In this document: in pieces, positions 1 through 6,479 of the stretch
Numbering within the stretch: position 1 is the stretch's first letter
How the letters are laid out: each line of letters begins with the position of its first letter
NCBI RefSeq assembly: GCF_003205575.1
Contig: NZ_PYBW01000018.1
Span: 1-53,481 of the forward strand
Source: Streptomyces tateyamensis
Lineage (GTDB): Bacteria > Actinomycetota > Actinomycetes > Streptomycetales > Streptomycetaceae
DNA length: 53,481 nucleotides
Reading direction: 5' to 3'
The notes under the pieces: generated by a model
Told to the model about the DNA's origin: nothing
Database searches by the model: none
The model's input: only the letters and a program-made list of their open reading frames with translations
Program-made: the position numbers and the translations under genes

Positions 1-507
1 TCCCTCTCGACAAGGTCCCGGTGGGCGCACGGAACCACAGCCCCGAAGGGCGGTGAAGTGGCTCGTGGTCCCGCGTCCTGGGACGGGCGGCGGCGTACGG
101 ACGCCGGCGCTGCCGTCCCGGCTGCCTGGGGCGTACCGACCGCGTGAGCAGTGGTGCGTCCCCGGGCCGTCCCGGGTAGCGCTTGCTGCGCTGACATCGA
201 ACGTACGGACCCCGATGTCCGGTATCAACCATTTCGGGAAAACCGCAGGTCAGCCCCCGTTACCCCCGGAAACCCAGCCCTCCACAGTGGTCTGAACCAC
301 TGCAAAATCGGCATTCCGGGCACGCCAAAGAGCCCCAACTGTGACTGAGACCACCCCAAGAGGAGCGGAAACGGTCAGCAGCGGGGCAGCAGCGCATCAC
401 CGAGCGTCACAATTCGGGCCGTCGGTGGCCCGCACCACACGCACGAGCCCGCCGCAGCGGCCGGTGGGCCGGTCACCGCGGCGGGCTCGCGTCGACTCGG
501 GCCGCGG
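1..507. other. Intergenic left edge, no convincing gene
   Basis: No open frame here has a good ribosome binding site together with recognisable protein features. Short frames around 53-523 lack any domain or signal-peptide character and are rejected. The only structure I see is the inverted repeat at 444-489 just past the esterase stop codon. No tRNA or repeat array was recognised. Confidence 0.6.
444..489 (-). terminator. Hairpin downstream of the GDSL esterase gene
   Basis: A perfect 12-bp inverted repeat (arms 444-455 and 478-489, CGAGCCCGCCGC and its complement) encloses a GC-rich 22-nt loop, starting about 19 bases past the stop codon of the leftward esterase gene. No U-tract follows, which is usual for Streptomyces terminators. 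Confidence 0.5.
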
Positions 508-2151
508 TCAGCCGTGCAGGTAGACGATGCCGAGCTTGGTCAGCCGCCACTGCTGGGCGGCCGCGCCGGTGTTGGCGGCCAGCTCGACCAGCGGGTTGTT
601 CTGGCCGTCGCGGTCACCGCTGACGGTGGCGACCATGCCCGGGGCCTGGCTGTCGGCCAGGGTGTAGGTGCCGTTGCCCGCCGGGCTGAAGATCCAGTGC
701 TGGTTGCCGCCGCCGTTGCAGCCCCACTGCTCCAGCCGGGTGCCGGCGCCGGTGGCCGCGCCGGTGGCATCCAGGCACATGTTCCGGTTGCCGCTGAAGT
801 CCAGCTCGTAGGAGCCGCCCGACTTGGCCTCCAGCACGAAGGACTGGTTCAGGCTGCCGCCCGCCGGATAGGTGATGGCGGCCCGGCCGTTCGTGCTGTC
901 GCCGTAGCTGCCGCCGCCGGCCAGGTCGAGCACCTGCCCGGTGGCCTGGTTGGTCAGCTGGTACCAGGCGCCGTCCTCCGGGGTGTCGGGGAAGGGCCGG
1001 CCGGGGGGCAGCGGCAGCACCGAGGTGCCGTCGGACTGGTTCAGGGTGCAGAAGCCCTCCGCCTGGCTCTGCTGGAAGAAGGCCCCCAGGCAGGCGCCCT
1101 CACCGCGGTAGCCGGCCACTCGCGGGTGGTAGGACTGGCGGATCTCGTTCTCGCAGAGGGACAGGATCCCGATCGGGTAGTCGCAGCCGTTGCGGGTGTT
1201 CTCCGACAGGTCGATCACGTCGCCGTTGGTGTACTCGTACGGCGAGCTGGTCCACTCCGCGCAGACCTCGTGCCCGTAGGTGACCCGCCGCTGGTCCAGG
1301 AACCGGACCCCGGGCACCCCTTCGGCGGCCTGCCGCAGCGCGTCGTCGAAGGTGGGCACCACCCAGTTGTGGCCCCAGGCCAGGTCCTCCGGGTAGGCCG
1401 GACAGCCCTGGGCGATCTTGGTGGCGTAGTCGTTGCTGCGGATGTCAGGGGTGATCGGGGTGAAGTAGGACTGGTAGACCAGCTGGTAGTCGCCGTCCGC
1501 GTAGCCGGCCGCCCGCATGGTGTTGCGGACGTCGGTGATCGCGGCGGTCACCTTGGGGATCACCTTGGCGGCCCGCTGGGTGATCGCGGCACTGCCGATG
1601 GTGTCCCGGCAGCCCGTGCCCTTGGGGATCGGGAAGTACTGCCCGAGGCAGCTCTCCATGATCCCGCTGAAGTCGAAGTCGTCGTTGGCGCCGATCGTGA
1701 CGACCACCATCTTGACGTTGTACTGGCCTGCGACCTGGGCGAGTTGGGCGTCCTGCTTCGGCTCGCCGAAGTCGCCGCTGCCGCCGCCGGTGATCTTGGC
1801 CAGGCTCGGGTCGCTGACCAGGTCACCGGTCTGCGCGCCGGAGCAGGCCAGGTCGATCGGGGTCAGCCCGGTCAGCCCGGTGTCGAAGATCTCCGACTGG
1901 GGGTGCCGGTGGCAGTAGTTCTTGGGGCCGTCGGTGCCGGCGAAGTAGCCGTCGCTGGTGTCGGTCCCGGCACCCTCGCCGGAGATCGCGCTGTCGCCCA
2001 GCGAGACGATCGCGGCGGGCAGGGCGGTCCGGGCGGCGGAGGCGGTGCTCGCCTGGGCCGCCGGGGCTCCGGCGGCCAGGCCGAGGGTGGCGATCAGTCC
2101 GGCGACGGCGAGCAGTGCGCCGGGGGGACCTGCGATGAGTCTCCTGATCAC
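508..2151 (-). CDS. Secreted SGNH/GDSL esterase-lipase with C-terminal ricin-type lectin domain
   Basis: 547 residues. Residues 1-35 form a typical Sec signal peptide (MIRR, a hydrophobic core, then Ala-rich APAAQA). Block I of the SGNH hydrolases is at about 50-60 (SLGDSAISGEG, nucleophile Ser54), the Asn block is GAND at about 154-157, and the catalytic His lies in SYHPR near residue 340. From about 395 to 540 there is a ricin B-like beta-trefoil with paired QHW and QQW motifs, which in this family binds carbohydrate. The protein probably cleaves esters outside the cell while tethered to a polysaccharide. Cysteines are many, consistent with secretion. An AGGAG sits 3 bases before the ATG. 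The substrate is not predictable. The gene stands alone, with a hairpin downstream and a palindromic operator-like site upstream. Confidence 0.9.
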   Translation of the reverse strand: MIRRLIAGPPGALLAVAGLIATLGLAAGAPAAQASTASAARTALPAAIVSLGDSAISGEGAGTDTSDGYFAGTDGPKNYCHRHPQSEIFDTGLTGLTPIDLACSGAQTGDLVSDPSLAKITGGGSGDFGEPKQDAQLAQVAGQYNVKMVVVTIGANDDFDFSGIMESCLGQYFPIPKGTGCRDTIGSAAITQRAAKVIPKVTAAITDVRNTMRAAGYADGDYQLVYQSYFTPITPDIRSNDYATKIAQGCPAYPEDLAWGHNWVVPTFDDALRQAAEGVPGVRFLDQRRVTYGHEVCAEWTSSPYEYTNGDVIDLSENTRNGCDYPIGILSLCENEIRQSYHPRVAGYRGEGACLGAFFQQSQAEGFCTLNQSDGTSVLPLPPGRPFPDTPEDGAWYQLTNQATGQVLDLAGGGSYGDSTNGRAAITYPAGGSLNQSFVLEAKSGGSYELDFSGNRNMCLDATGAATGAGTRLEQWGCNGGGNQHWIFSPAGNGTYTLADSQAPGMVATVSGDRDGQNNPLVELAANTGAAAQQWRLTKLGIVYLHG

Positions 2152-2188
2152 GCATGACTCCTAGCTGGGTGGGGGTGCGGAGCAGTGC

Positions 2189-2204
2189 TGTGAGCGGGTT
2201 CACA
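2189..2204 (-). promoter_or_regulatory. Rex- or Crp-like palindrome upstream of the esterase gene
   Basis: Read on the minus strand the site is TGTGAACCCGCTCACA. It has perfect TGTGA-N6-TCACA arms (Crp/Fnr fold consensus) and differs at only two positions from the Rex operator form TGTGAACGCGTTCACA. It lies 38-53 bases upstream of the esterase ATG, just downstream of a TTGACA hexamer (minus strand, 2229-2224), where a repressor would block initiation. A second small inverted repeat, TGACA-AGTA-TGTCA, is at 2215-2228. Which regulator binds cannot be decided from sequence. Confidence 0.5.
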
Positions 2205-2313
2205 TCGTAGGTACTGACAAGTATGTCAACAAGGCTGCGGGCCAATAAACTTGAGTGATACTCATGTCTCGCCCCGTCGGGCACTTTTGGGGCACGGGCC
2301 GCCGGCACGCAAA

Positions 2314-2358
2314 AGCCGCCGCCCGGCTCCCCAGGAGGAGAGGTGCCGGGCGGCGGCT
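2314..2358 (-). terminator. Intrinsic terminator of leftward chaplin gene
   Basis: A perfect 14-bp stem (2314-2327 with 2345-2358) and a 17-nt loop, followed on the minus strand by TTTT (complement of 2311-2314). It begins about 18 bases after the chaplin stop codon. Confidence 0.8.
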
Positions 2359-2376
2359 CAGCTGCGGACAGTCGGC

Positions 2377-2616
2377 TCAGCCGTTGTTGACGCAGGTGTT
2401 GCCGAACGCCGGGTTCAGCAGGCCGATCACGTTGACACTGTCACCGCAGACGTTGACCGGAACGTGCACCGGAACCTGGACCAGGTTGCCGGACAGCACA
2501 CCCGGCGAACCGACCGCGGCGCCCTCGGCACCAGCGCTGGCCAGGGCGGTACCGGCACCAGCGGCCACGATGCCGACCACAGCGGCGCCGACAGCGGCAG
2601 CCTTCTTGACGCTCAT
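2377..2616 (-). CDS. chp: Short chaplin (hydrophobic aerial hyphae surface protein)
   Basis: 79 residues. A signal peptide (MSVKK, then an Ala/Val-rich core ending ALASA near residue 28) precedes one chaplin domain of about 50 residues containing the signature VQVPVHVPVNVCG and NPAFGNTC. The two cysteines normally form an intramolecular disulphide. Short chaplins are secreted, assemble into amyloid-like fibrils and lower water surface tension so hyphae can grow into air. I chose the ATG at 2616 because AAGGAGA lies just upstream; longer in-frame extensions have no signal-peptide start. It is divergent from the next chaplin. A BldN-like promoter candidate is about 40 bases upstream and a strong terminator follows. 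Confidence 0.95.
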   Translation of the reverse strand: MSVKKAAAVGAAVVGIVAAGAGTALASAGAEGAAVGSPGVLSGNLVQVPVHVPVNVCGDSVNVIGLLNPAFGNTCVNNG

Positions 2617-2960
2617 AAGAGTCTCCTTGTAGCTGAGCACGATGCGTGCATGATCAGGAACGAACCCCTTTCCCGGTGGTTGCGGCGCAGCCCCGAGAAT
2701 CACCCGTTCGTACGAACGCCAGGCGCCGGACAGGCGATCGGGTGACTGTCGGACGCACCCGTTTCCGCAGCCGTGGCACCTCGTTGTACTCGCCGAAGCA
2801 GAAACCGCACGCCGACCCACGGCGACGGGATCCGACTCGGTGATGACGGGTCCGCCCGAGTGATATCGGCCCACCGGCCGGAACCTCGAGGCCGTCATTC
2901 CTGTTTCGTTCGGTGCCCCGGGTGGATAACCAGCCCGGAAGTCAACGGAGGAATACCACC
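2617..2960. other. Divergent intergenic region between two chaplin genes
   Basis: 344 bases without a gene. It holds a candidate BldN-type promoter for the leftward chaplin (2657-2684) and a perfect 14-bp palindrome CGTTCGTACGAACG (2705-2718). No equally good promoter was found for the rightward chaplin; a CGTTCG hexamer at 2907-2912 is suitably placed but has no matching -35. Confidence 0.6.
2657..2684 (-). promoter_or_regulatory. Candidate BldN-type ECF promoter of the leftward chaplin
   Basis: On the minus strand: CGCAAC, exactly 16 bases, then CGTTCC. I recall the BldN consensus as CGTAAC-N16-CGTTGA; this matches 5/6 and 4/6. It would give a 5' leader of roughly 35 nt before the chaplin ATG. 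Chaplin genes are established BldN targets in S. venezuelae and S. coelicolor. Confidence 0.45.
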
Positions 2961-3203
2961 ATGCGCAAGTTCTCGAAGTCCCTCGTGCTCACCACCGCCG
3001 CTGCCGGCCTGCTGCTCGGCGGTGCGGGTGTGGCCGCCGCCAGCGCGGGTGCGGAGGGCGTCGCGGCCGGCTCCCCCGGCGTGCTGTCCGGCAACAACGT
3101 CCAGGTGCCGATCCACATCCCGGTCAACGTCTGCGGCGTCACCGTCGACGTGATCGGCGCGCTGAACCCGGCCTTCGGCAACACCTGCATCAACCACGGC
3201 TGA
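2961..3203 (+). CDS. chp: Short chaplin (hydrophobic aerial hyphae surface protein)
   Basis: 80 residues: signal peptide of about 28 (MRKFSKSLVL, then a Gly/Ala core ending AAASA) followed by one chaplin domain with VQVPIHIPVNVCG and NPAFGNTCINHG, two cysteines. CGGAGGA lies 8 bases before the ATG. It is 43 bases from the next chaplin on the same strand and probably shares its transcript. The mature part is nearly identical in plan to the flanking chaplins, so the three arose by local duplication and one was inverted. Confidence 0.95.
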   Translation: MRKFSKSLVLTTAAAGLLLGGAGVAAASAGAEGVAAGSPGVLSGNNVQVPIHIPVNVCGVTVDVIGALNPAFGNTCINHG

Positions 3204-3246
3204 ACCTGGTCCTCCGACCGGTCCGACCCTTCTTAGGAGAATCACC

Positions 3247-3519
3247 ATGCAGAACGCGAAGAAGCTCGCGGTCCTGTCCACCGCTGCCTTCGGCCTGGTG
3301 CTCGGCGGCGCCGGCGCCGCCATGGCGAGCGCGGGCGCGGAGGGTGTCGCCGCCCACTCCCCCGGTGTGGCCTCCGGCAACGCCGTCCAGGTGCCGATCC
3401 ACATCCCGGTGAACCTCTGCGGCGACACCGTCAACGTGATCGGCGTGCTGAACCCGGCCTTCGGCAACACCTGCATCAACACCGAGCACCAGCAGCACCA
3501 CGACGACGACGACTGCTGA
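3247..3519 (+). CDS. chp: Short chaplin with unusual His/Asp-rich C-terminal tail
   Basis: 90 residues. Signal peptide of about 28, then the standard chaplin domain (VQVPIHIPVNLCG, NPAFGNTCIN). Where its neighbours stop within three residues of the last motif, this one continues with TEHQQHHDDDDC, adding two adjacent His, four Asp and a third, terminal Cys. An odd cysteine could allow intermolecular disulphides, and His/Asp could bind metal; both are inference. TTAGGAGAATCACC precedes the ATG. A perfect hairpin lies 21 bases after the stop. Family membership is certain; the role of the tail is unknown. Confidence 0.93.
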   Translation: MQNAKKLAVLSTAAFGLVLGGAGAAMASAGAEGVAAHSPGVASGNAVQVPIHIPVNLCGDTVNVIGVLNPAFGNTCINTEHQQHHDDDDC

Positions 3520-3540
3520 GCAGCCGAAGTCTCGTGAGCC

Positions 3541-3575
3541 GCTGCCCCCCGGACTTCCCTGGTCCGGGGGGCAGC
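3541..3575 (+). terminator. Terminator after the chaplin pair
   Basis: Perfect 14-bp stem (3541-3554 with 3562-3575, GCTGCCCCCCGGAC and its complement) with a 7-nt loop. No U-tract. Its position between the tailed chaplin and the next secreted-protein gene suggests it ends or attenuates the chaplin transcript. Confidence 0.7.
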
Positions 3576-3606
3576 GCCGCGTGAAGCACCGTCGAAAGGA
3601 CCCGCT

Positions 3607-3978
3607 GTGACCTCCTCCCCCGCCACCGGCGCCCTGGCCGCGCTCGGTGCGGCGCTGCTGCTCGCCCCGGCCGGCACCGCCGTCGCCCAGGCCGCCCCGC
3701 TGGCCGCCCCGACCACCGCCCTGCAGCCCGCCCGGGTCGCCCCGGCGATGGGCGCGCTGGGCGACACCACCGGCTACGTGCTCGGGCCGGCCAAGGACCT
3801 GCGGCTGGACCCGTTCGCCCAGTCCGCCGCCGACCCGCTGAACAACGCGCTGTCGCTGAAGCCGGACAACGGCGTGCCGAAGGTGTCCACCACCGCGGCC
3901 ACCGGTGCACTGAGCAACGGGGGCGGCGCCAAGGACCTGCCGGTGGCCGGCCTGCTGCTGCACGCGCTGCCGGGCTGA
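3607..3978 (+). CDS. Small secreted protein of unknown function
   Basis: 123 residues starting at GTG, with GAAAGGA at the proper distance. Residues 1-30 look like a signal peptide (a hydrophobic Ala/Leu core ending AVAQAAP). The mature part is Ala/Leu/Pro-rich, has no cysteine and no motif I recognise; it contains VLGPAKDLRLDPFAQSA. It lies in the chaplin-rodlin cluster between the chaplins and another secreted protein, and converges on the latter across a 20-bp hairpin. A surface or cell-wall role is plausible only from context. Confidence 0.75.
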   Translation: MTSSPATGALAALGAALLLAPAGTAVAQAAPLAAPTTALQPARVAPAMGALGDTTGYVLGPAKDLRLDPFAQSAADPLNNALSLKPDNGVPKVSTTAATGALSNGGGAKDLPVAGLLLHALPG

Positions 3979-4006
3979 ACCGGCGTCACCGGCTGAGCAG
4001 ACGTCA

Positions 4007-4050
4007 CGGCGAGCGGGGCCCGGTACGCCAGTACCGGGCCCCGCTCGCCG
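4007..4050. terminator. Bidirectional terminator between convergent secreted-protein genes
   Basis: A perfect 20-bp stem (4007-4026 with 4031-4050) and a GCCA tetraloop. It sits 28 bases after each of the two convergent stop codons, so it can serve both. Confidence 0.85.
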
Positions 4051-4077
4051 CACCCTCGGGCGGTCACCGCGCGCGGG

Positions 4078-4767
4078 TCACTCCGCGGTGGCCTCGTCCA
4101 GCGCCGCCGAGGCGGTGCCGAGCAGCTTCTGCGCCTGGTCGGTCAGCGGGGTCTGCTTGTCCGGACCGCCCAGCTTGGCGTCGGCCCCGGGCAGTGCCGA
4201 GACGGCGGCCGGAACCAGTCGCGGGTCCAGGTCACCGGTGGACAGCGCACCGTCCTGCAGCTTGCCGTCCGCACCCTCCACGAAGCTCAGCGGGTGGCCC
4301 ACGCCGACCGCCGGGCCGACCGCCTTGAGCGGCGCCGCGGGCGAGTCCAGGCCCAGGCTGCCGGGGCGCACCCCGTCCGCCAGCGCCGGCAGCGGCACCG
4401 CGGTGTCCAGGCTGGGTCCGACCTTGCTGAAGTTCAGCGGCGGCACCACCTGGTCCGGCATCATCTCGTGCTTGCCCTGCTCGGAGGGGACCGGCGGCAG
4501 CACCGGGGAGGCCGGCAGCGCCCCGTTGATGTCCCCGCCCAGCGGCAGCATCGGCGCGTGCTGGGTGACCGTCTCCAGCGGCACCCGCAGCGGCACCGTC
4601 CGGGTCGCCAGTCCGTCTTCCAGCGCCGCCACCTGACCGGGCGTCATGGGGGAAGCAGGGGCGGCCTGCGCGGCCCCCTGGCCGGCGACCGCCGATGCCC
4701 CGACCGCCGCGAGCAGCAGGGCTCCGGTCCGCTTGGAGAACTTCATCTTCTTACCTGATCCGATCAT
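4078..4767 (-). CDS. Secreted protein of unknown function, chaplin-rodlin cluster
   Basis: 229 residues. The basic N-terminus (MIGSGKKMKFSKR) and hydrophobic core ending GAAQA near residue 35 form a signal peptide; translation could also begin at the second Met (MKFSKR). The mature part is Pro/Leu/Ala-rich with no cysteine, no membrane segment and no recognised domain. Repeated short motifs of the kind VPLPAL and PLRVPLE suggest low structural complexity. Its upstream region is shared divergently with the rodlin genes, so co-regulation during aerial growth is likely. I do not recognise a function. Confidence 0.8.
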   Translation of the reverse strand: MIGSGKKMKFSKRTGALLLAAVGASAVAGQGAAQAAPASPMTPGQVAALEDGLATRTVPLRVPLETVTQHAPMLPLGGDINGALPASPVLPPVPSEQGKHEMMPDQVVPPLNFSKVGPSLDTAVPLPALADGVRPGSLGLDSPAAPLKAVGPAVGVGHPLSFVEGADGKLQDGALSTGDLDPRLVPAAVSALPGADAKLGGPDKQTPLTDQAQKLLGTASAALDEATAE

Positions 4768-4941
4768 AGGAGTCGTCTGAGTCAGCTGTACGGGCAGCTG
4801 AGAGCAGCCACCCCGACCGGATCAACGAGCCGGGAGCGAAGCGGAAGCTGTTCGCCGGGCCCGAATTAACCCGGGCGGCCCATTAGTCAGACCGACACGC
4901 CGCCCGATTGCCGCGACCTTCAATTTTTCCGGCCAGCCTGG

Positions 4942-4969
4942 CGTAACTTTCCCGGCCGCCGTTCTTTGA
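4942..4969 (+). promoter_or_regulatory. Candidate distal BldN-type promoter upstream of rodlins
   Basis: CGTAAC, exactly 16 bases, then CTTTGA. The -35 matches the remembered BldN consensus fully and the -10 in 5 of 6 positions. Initiation here would leave a leader of about 175 nt before the first rodlin. Confidence 0.5.
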
Positions 4970-5072
4970 TATCGGTGTCACCGCAGGGCGGCGGCCGGTT
5001 CGGGTGCCGTGCGTCGGCAGCCGGAGATCCTGCCGACCACGACGGCATTCCTGAATAGGCCCCGAATGCCCG

Positions 5073-5101
5073 GGTGACCGCAGACCAGGTCAATTCGTTG
5101 A
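5073..5101 (+). promoter_or_regulatory. Candidate proximal BldN-type promoter of the first rodlin
   Basis: GGTGAC, 17 bases, then CGTTGA. The -10 is a perfect match to the remembered BldN -10; the -35 matches 4 of 6 with one extra spacer base. It would give a leader of about 45 nt, a more usual length than the distal candidate. Confidence 0.4.
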
Positions 5102-5152
5102 GACGTTTTGCACCGAGACGCAGCAGACGCAGTAATCCAGAGAGGAATTCTC

Positions 5153-5491
5153 GTGATCAAGAAGACCCTGGCCACCGTCGGCCTCGCGGCCGCCGCCGTC
5201 GCCGCCGGCATCACCCCCGCCATGGCGATCGGCAACGCGGACGGTTCCGCCGCCTCCGCGCAGGGCAACGGTGGCACCAACAACACCGGGACCTGGGGCG
5301 ACCACAGCCCCAACTTCCACTTCCTGGACAACCCGAACATCTGCCTGCCGGAGATCCACCACGTCCAGGTCGGCCTCGTGCCGGTCCAGGCGGACATCCC
5401 GGTCGGCAACCAGCAGCTGCACCAGGTCTGCAACGTCGGCCAGCCGACCCAGAGCAACGGTGACGGCGTCGCCTCGCACCTGATCGGCTGA
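5153..5491 (+). CDS. rdl: Rodlin
   Basis: 112 residues from GTG at 5153 with AGAGGAATTCTC upstream; this start gives the same length as the second rodlin and begins the signal peptide MIKKTLATVG, cleaved near ITPAMA. The mature protein starts IGNADGSAASAQGNGG and carries the rodlin core with DNPNICLPEIHHVQVG and a conserved NVGQPTQ, ending SHLIG; two cysteines. Rodlins form the paired rodlet layer on aerial hyphae and spores together with chaplins. It is 55 bases from its paralogue and probably co-transcribed with it. Confidence 0.95.
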   Translation: MIKKTLATVGLAAAAVAAGITPAMAIGNADGSAASAQGNGGTNNTGTWGDHSPNFHFLDNPNICLPEIHHVQVGLVPVQADIPVGNQQLHQVCNVGQPTQSNGDGVASHLIG

Positions 5492-5546
5492 CCTTCCGTC
5501 AGTTTTCCCGCACTACCAGCAAGCCCGTACGAGAGAGAGCACTCCC

Positions 5547-5885
5547 ATGCTGAAGAAGGTCTTCGCCACCGCCGGCCTGGCCACCGCCGCCCTCACCATG
5601 GCCGCCGCCCCGTCCTTCGCGATCGGTGACGCGGACGGCTCCGCCGCCTCGGTCTCCGGCGACGGCGGCACCAACCACACCGGCACCGTGGGCGACCACA
5701 GCCCGAACTTCCACACCCTGGACAACCCGAACATCTGCCTGCCCGAGGTGCACCACGTCCAGGTCGGCCTCGTGCCGGTCCAGGTCGACGTGCCGGTCCT
5801 CAACCAGCAGCAGCACCAGATCTGCAACGTGGGCCAGACCACCCAGGCCAACGGCGACGGCGCGCTGTCGCACCTGATCGGCTGA
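5547..5885 (+). CDS. rdl: Rodlin
   Basis: 112 residues, a close tandem paralogue of the preceding rodlin. Signal peptide MLKKVFATAGLATAAL cleaved near PSFA, mature start IGDADGSAASVSGDGG, core DNPNICLPEVHHVQVG, C-terminus SHLIG. ACGAGAGAGAGC provides a ribosome binding site before the ATG. S. coelicolor also has two rodlins, and both are needed there for normal rodlets, so a two-gene locus is the expected arrangement. A strong hairpin follows. Confidence 0.95.
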   Translation: MLKKVFATAGLATAALTMAAAPSFAIGDADGSAASVSGDGGTNHTGTVGDHSPNFHTLDNPNICLPEVHHVQVGLVPVQVDVPVLNQQQHQICNVGQTTQANGDGALSHLIG

Positions 5886-5952
5886 CCTTCCCCGGTCGCT
5901 CGCAGTACCCCTGACCCTCCGGAGCAGTACCTGACCCGACGGAGCAGTACCC

Positions 5953-5991
5953 GAGCGGGGTCGGTGGAGCAGTGCTCCGCCGACCCCGCTC
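5953..5991 (+). terminator. Terminator after the rodlin genes
   Basis: A 19-bp inverted repeat (5953-5971 with 5973-5991) with a single G-U wobble and almost no loop, 67 bases after the second rodlin. It is preceded by about three imperfect copies of a 20-base direct repeat containing CAGTACC (about 5905-5955). Confidence 0.75.
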
Positions 5992-6138
5992 AGTCGTGAC
6001 CCGCGCCGTGCCCTCCTTCGGGTGACGGCGCGTCAGCGCACCGTGTGCCGGGGCCGGTCGGCCCCTCCGGTGTGATCAGTTGGAAATAGGCGCCCCCTCC
6101 CCGGGCGCCGCGTCTGATCTGGAGAGAGGACCCACCTC

Positions 6139-6420
6139 ATGCAGAAGATGCTCGGCAAGGCCGCCGCAGTCGCGGTCGGTGCACTGATGATCGCCGGTGT
6201 CGCAGCCCCGGCCTACGCCCACGTGTCCACCGGCGGCGAGGGCGGCGGCGTGGTCAGCGCCGACGAGCCGTTCGTGGCCGGCTGGGGCGAGGGCTTCGCC
6301 TGCACCGACCACGTGCACACCGACTGGATGAAGGCGTTCTGGGCCACCGACGAGGCGACCGGCGGCGAGGGCAGCCACCACGTCGACATCGACGGCTGGC
6401 ACCACCACCACCACGGCTGA
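6139..6420 (+). CDS. Small secreted His-rich protein
   Basis: 93 residues. Signal peptide of about 27 (MQKMLGKAAAVAVGALMIAG, cleaved near PAYA). The mature part begins HVSTGGEGGG, has a single cysteine (FACTDHVHTDW) and ends with HHVDIDGWHHHHHG. A natural run of five histidines plus scattered His and Asp suggests metal binding (inference). AGAGAGGA precedes the ATG. It follows the rodlins and is closed by its own hairpin, so it is probably another aerial-surface protein. Small cell-wall proteins such as NepA occur in rodlin/chaplin biology, but I cannot claim orthology. Confidence 0.8.
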   Translation: MQKMLGKAAAVAVGALMIAGVAAPAYAHVSTGGEGGGVVSADEPFVAGWGEGFACTDHVHTDWMKAFWATDEATGGEGSHHVDIDGWHHHHHG

Positions 6421-6433
6421 GCCGCGGACGACT

Positions 6434-6465
6434 GAGGGGGCGCCGGCTTCGGCCGGCGCCCCCTC
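6434..6465. terminator. Bidirectional UUCG terminator between His-rich gene and hemB
   Basis: A perfect 14-bp stem (6434-6447 with 6452-6465) capped by a stable C(TTCG)G tetraloop, placed between two convergent stop codons. Confidence 0.88.
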
Positions 6466-6479
6466 GGCGCTGTGTCGCG

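Larger units (their letters stand above)
4768..5152. other. Divergent regulatory region between secreted protein and rodlin genes
   Basis: 385 bases without a gene. It contains two candidate BldN-type promoters for the rodlins (4942-4969 and 5073-5101) and an 8-bp inverted repeat GTCGGCAG / CTGCCGAC at 5013-5037. A CGTTGA hexamer also occurs on the minus strand near 4825 toward the secreted protein, without a good -35. Confidence 0.6.

Noticed and set aside
341..523. 60-codon frame at the left edge
   Set aside because: No recognisable feature; it runs into the terminator of the convergent esterase gene.
514..2157. 547-codon frame on the plus strand opposite the GDSL esterase
   Set aside because: High-GC shadow of the real gene: Gly/Ala/Val/Arg-rich, no domain, no signal peptide, no binding site. 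The minus-strand frame has GDSL motifs and a signal peptide.
2895..4053. Long minus-strand frames opposite the chaplin genes
   Set aside because: They run antisense to three clear small genes with signal peptides, and their products are low-complexity.
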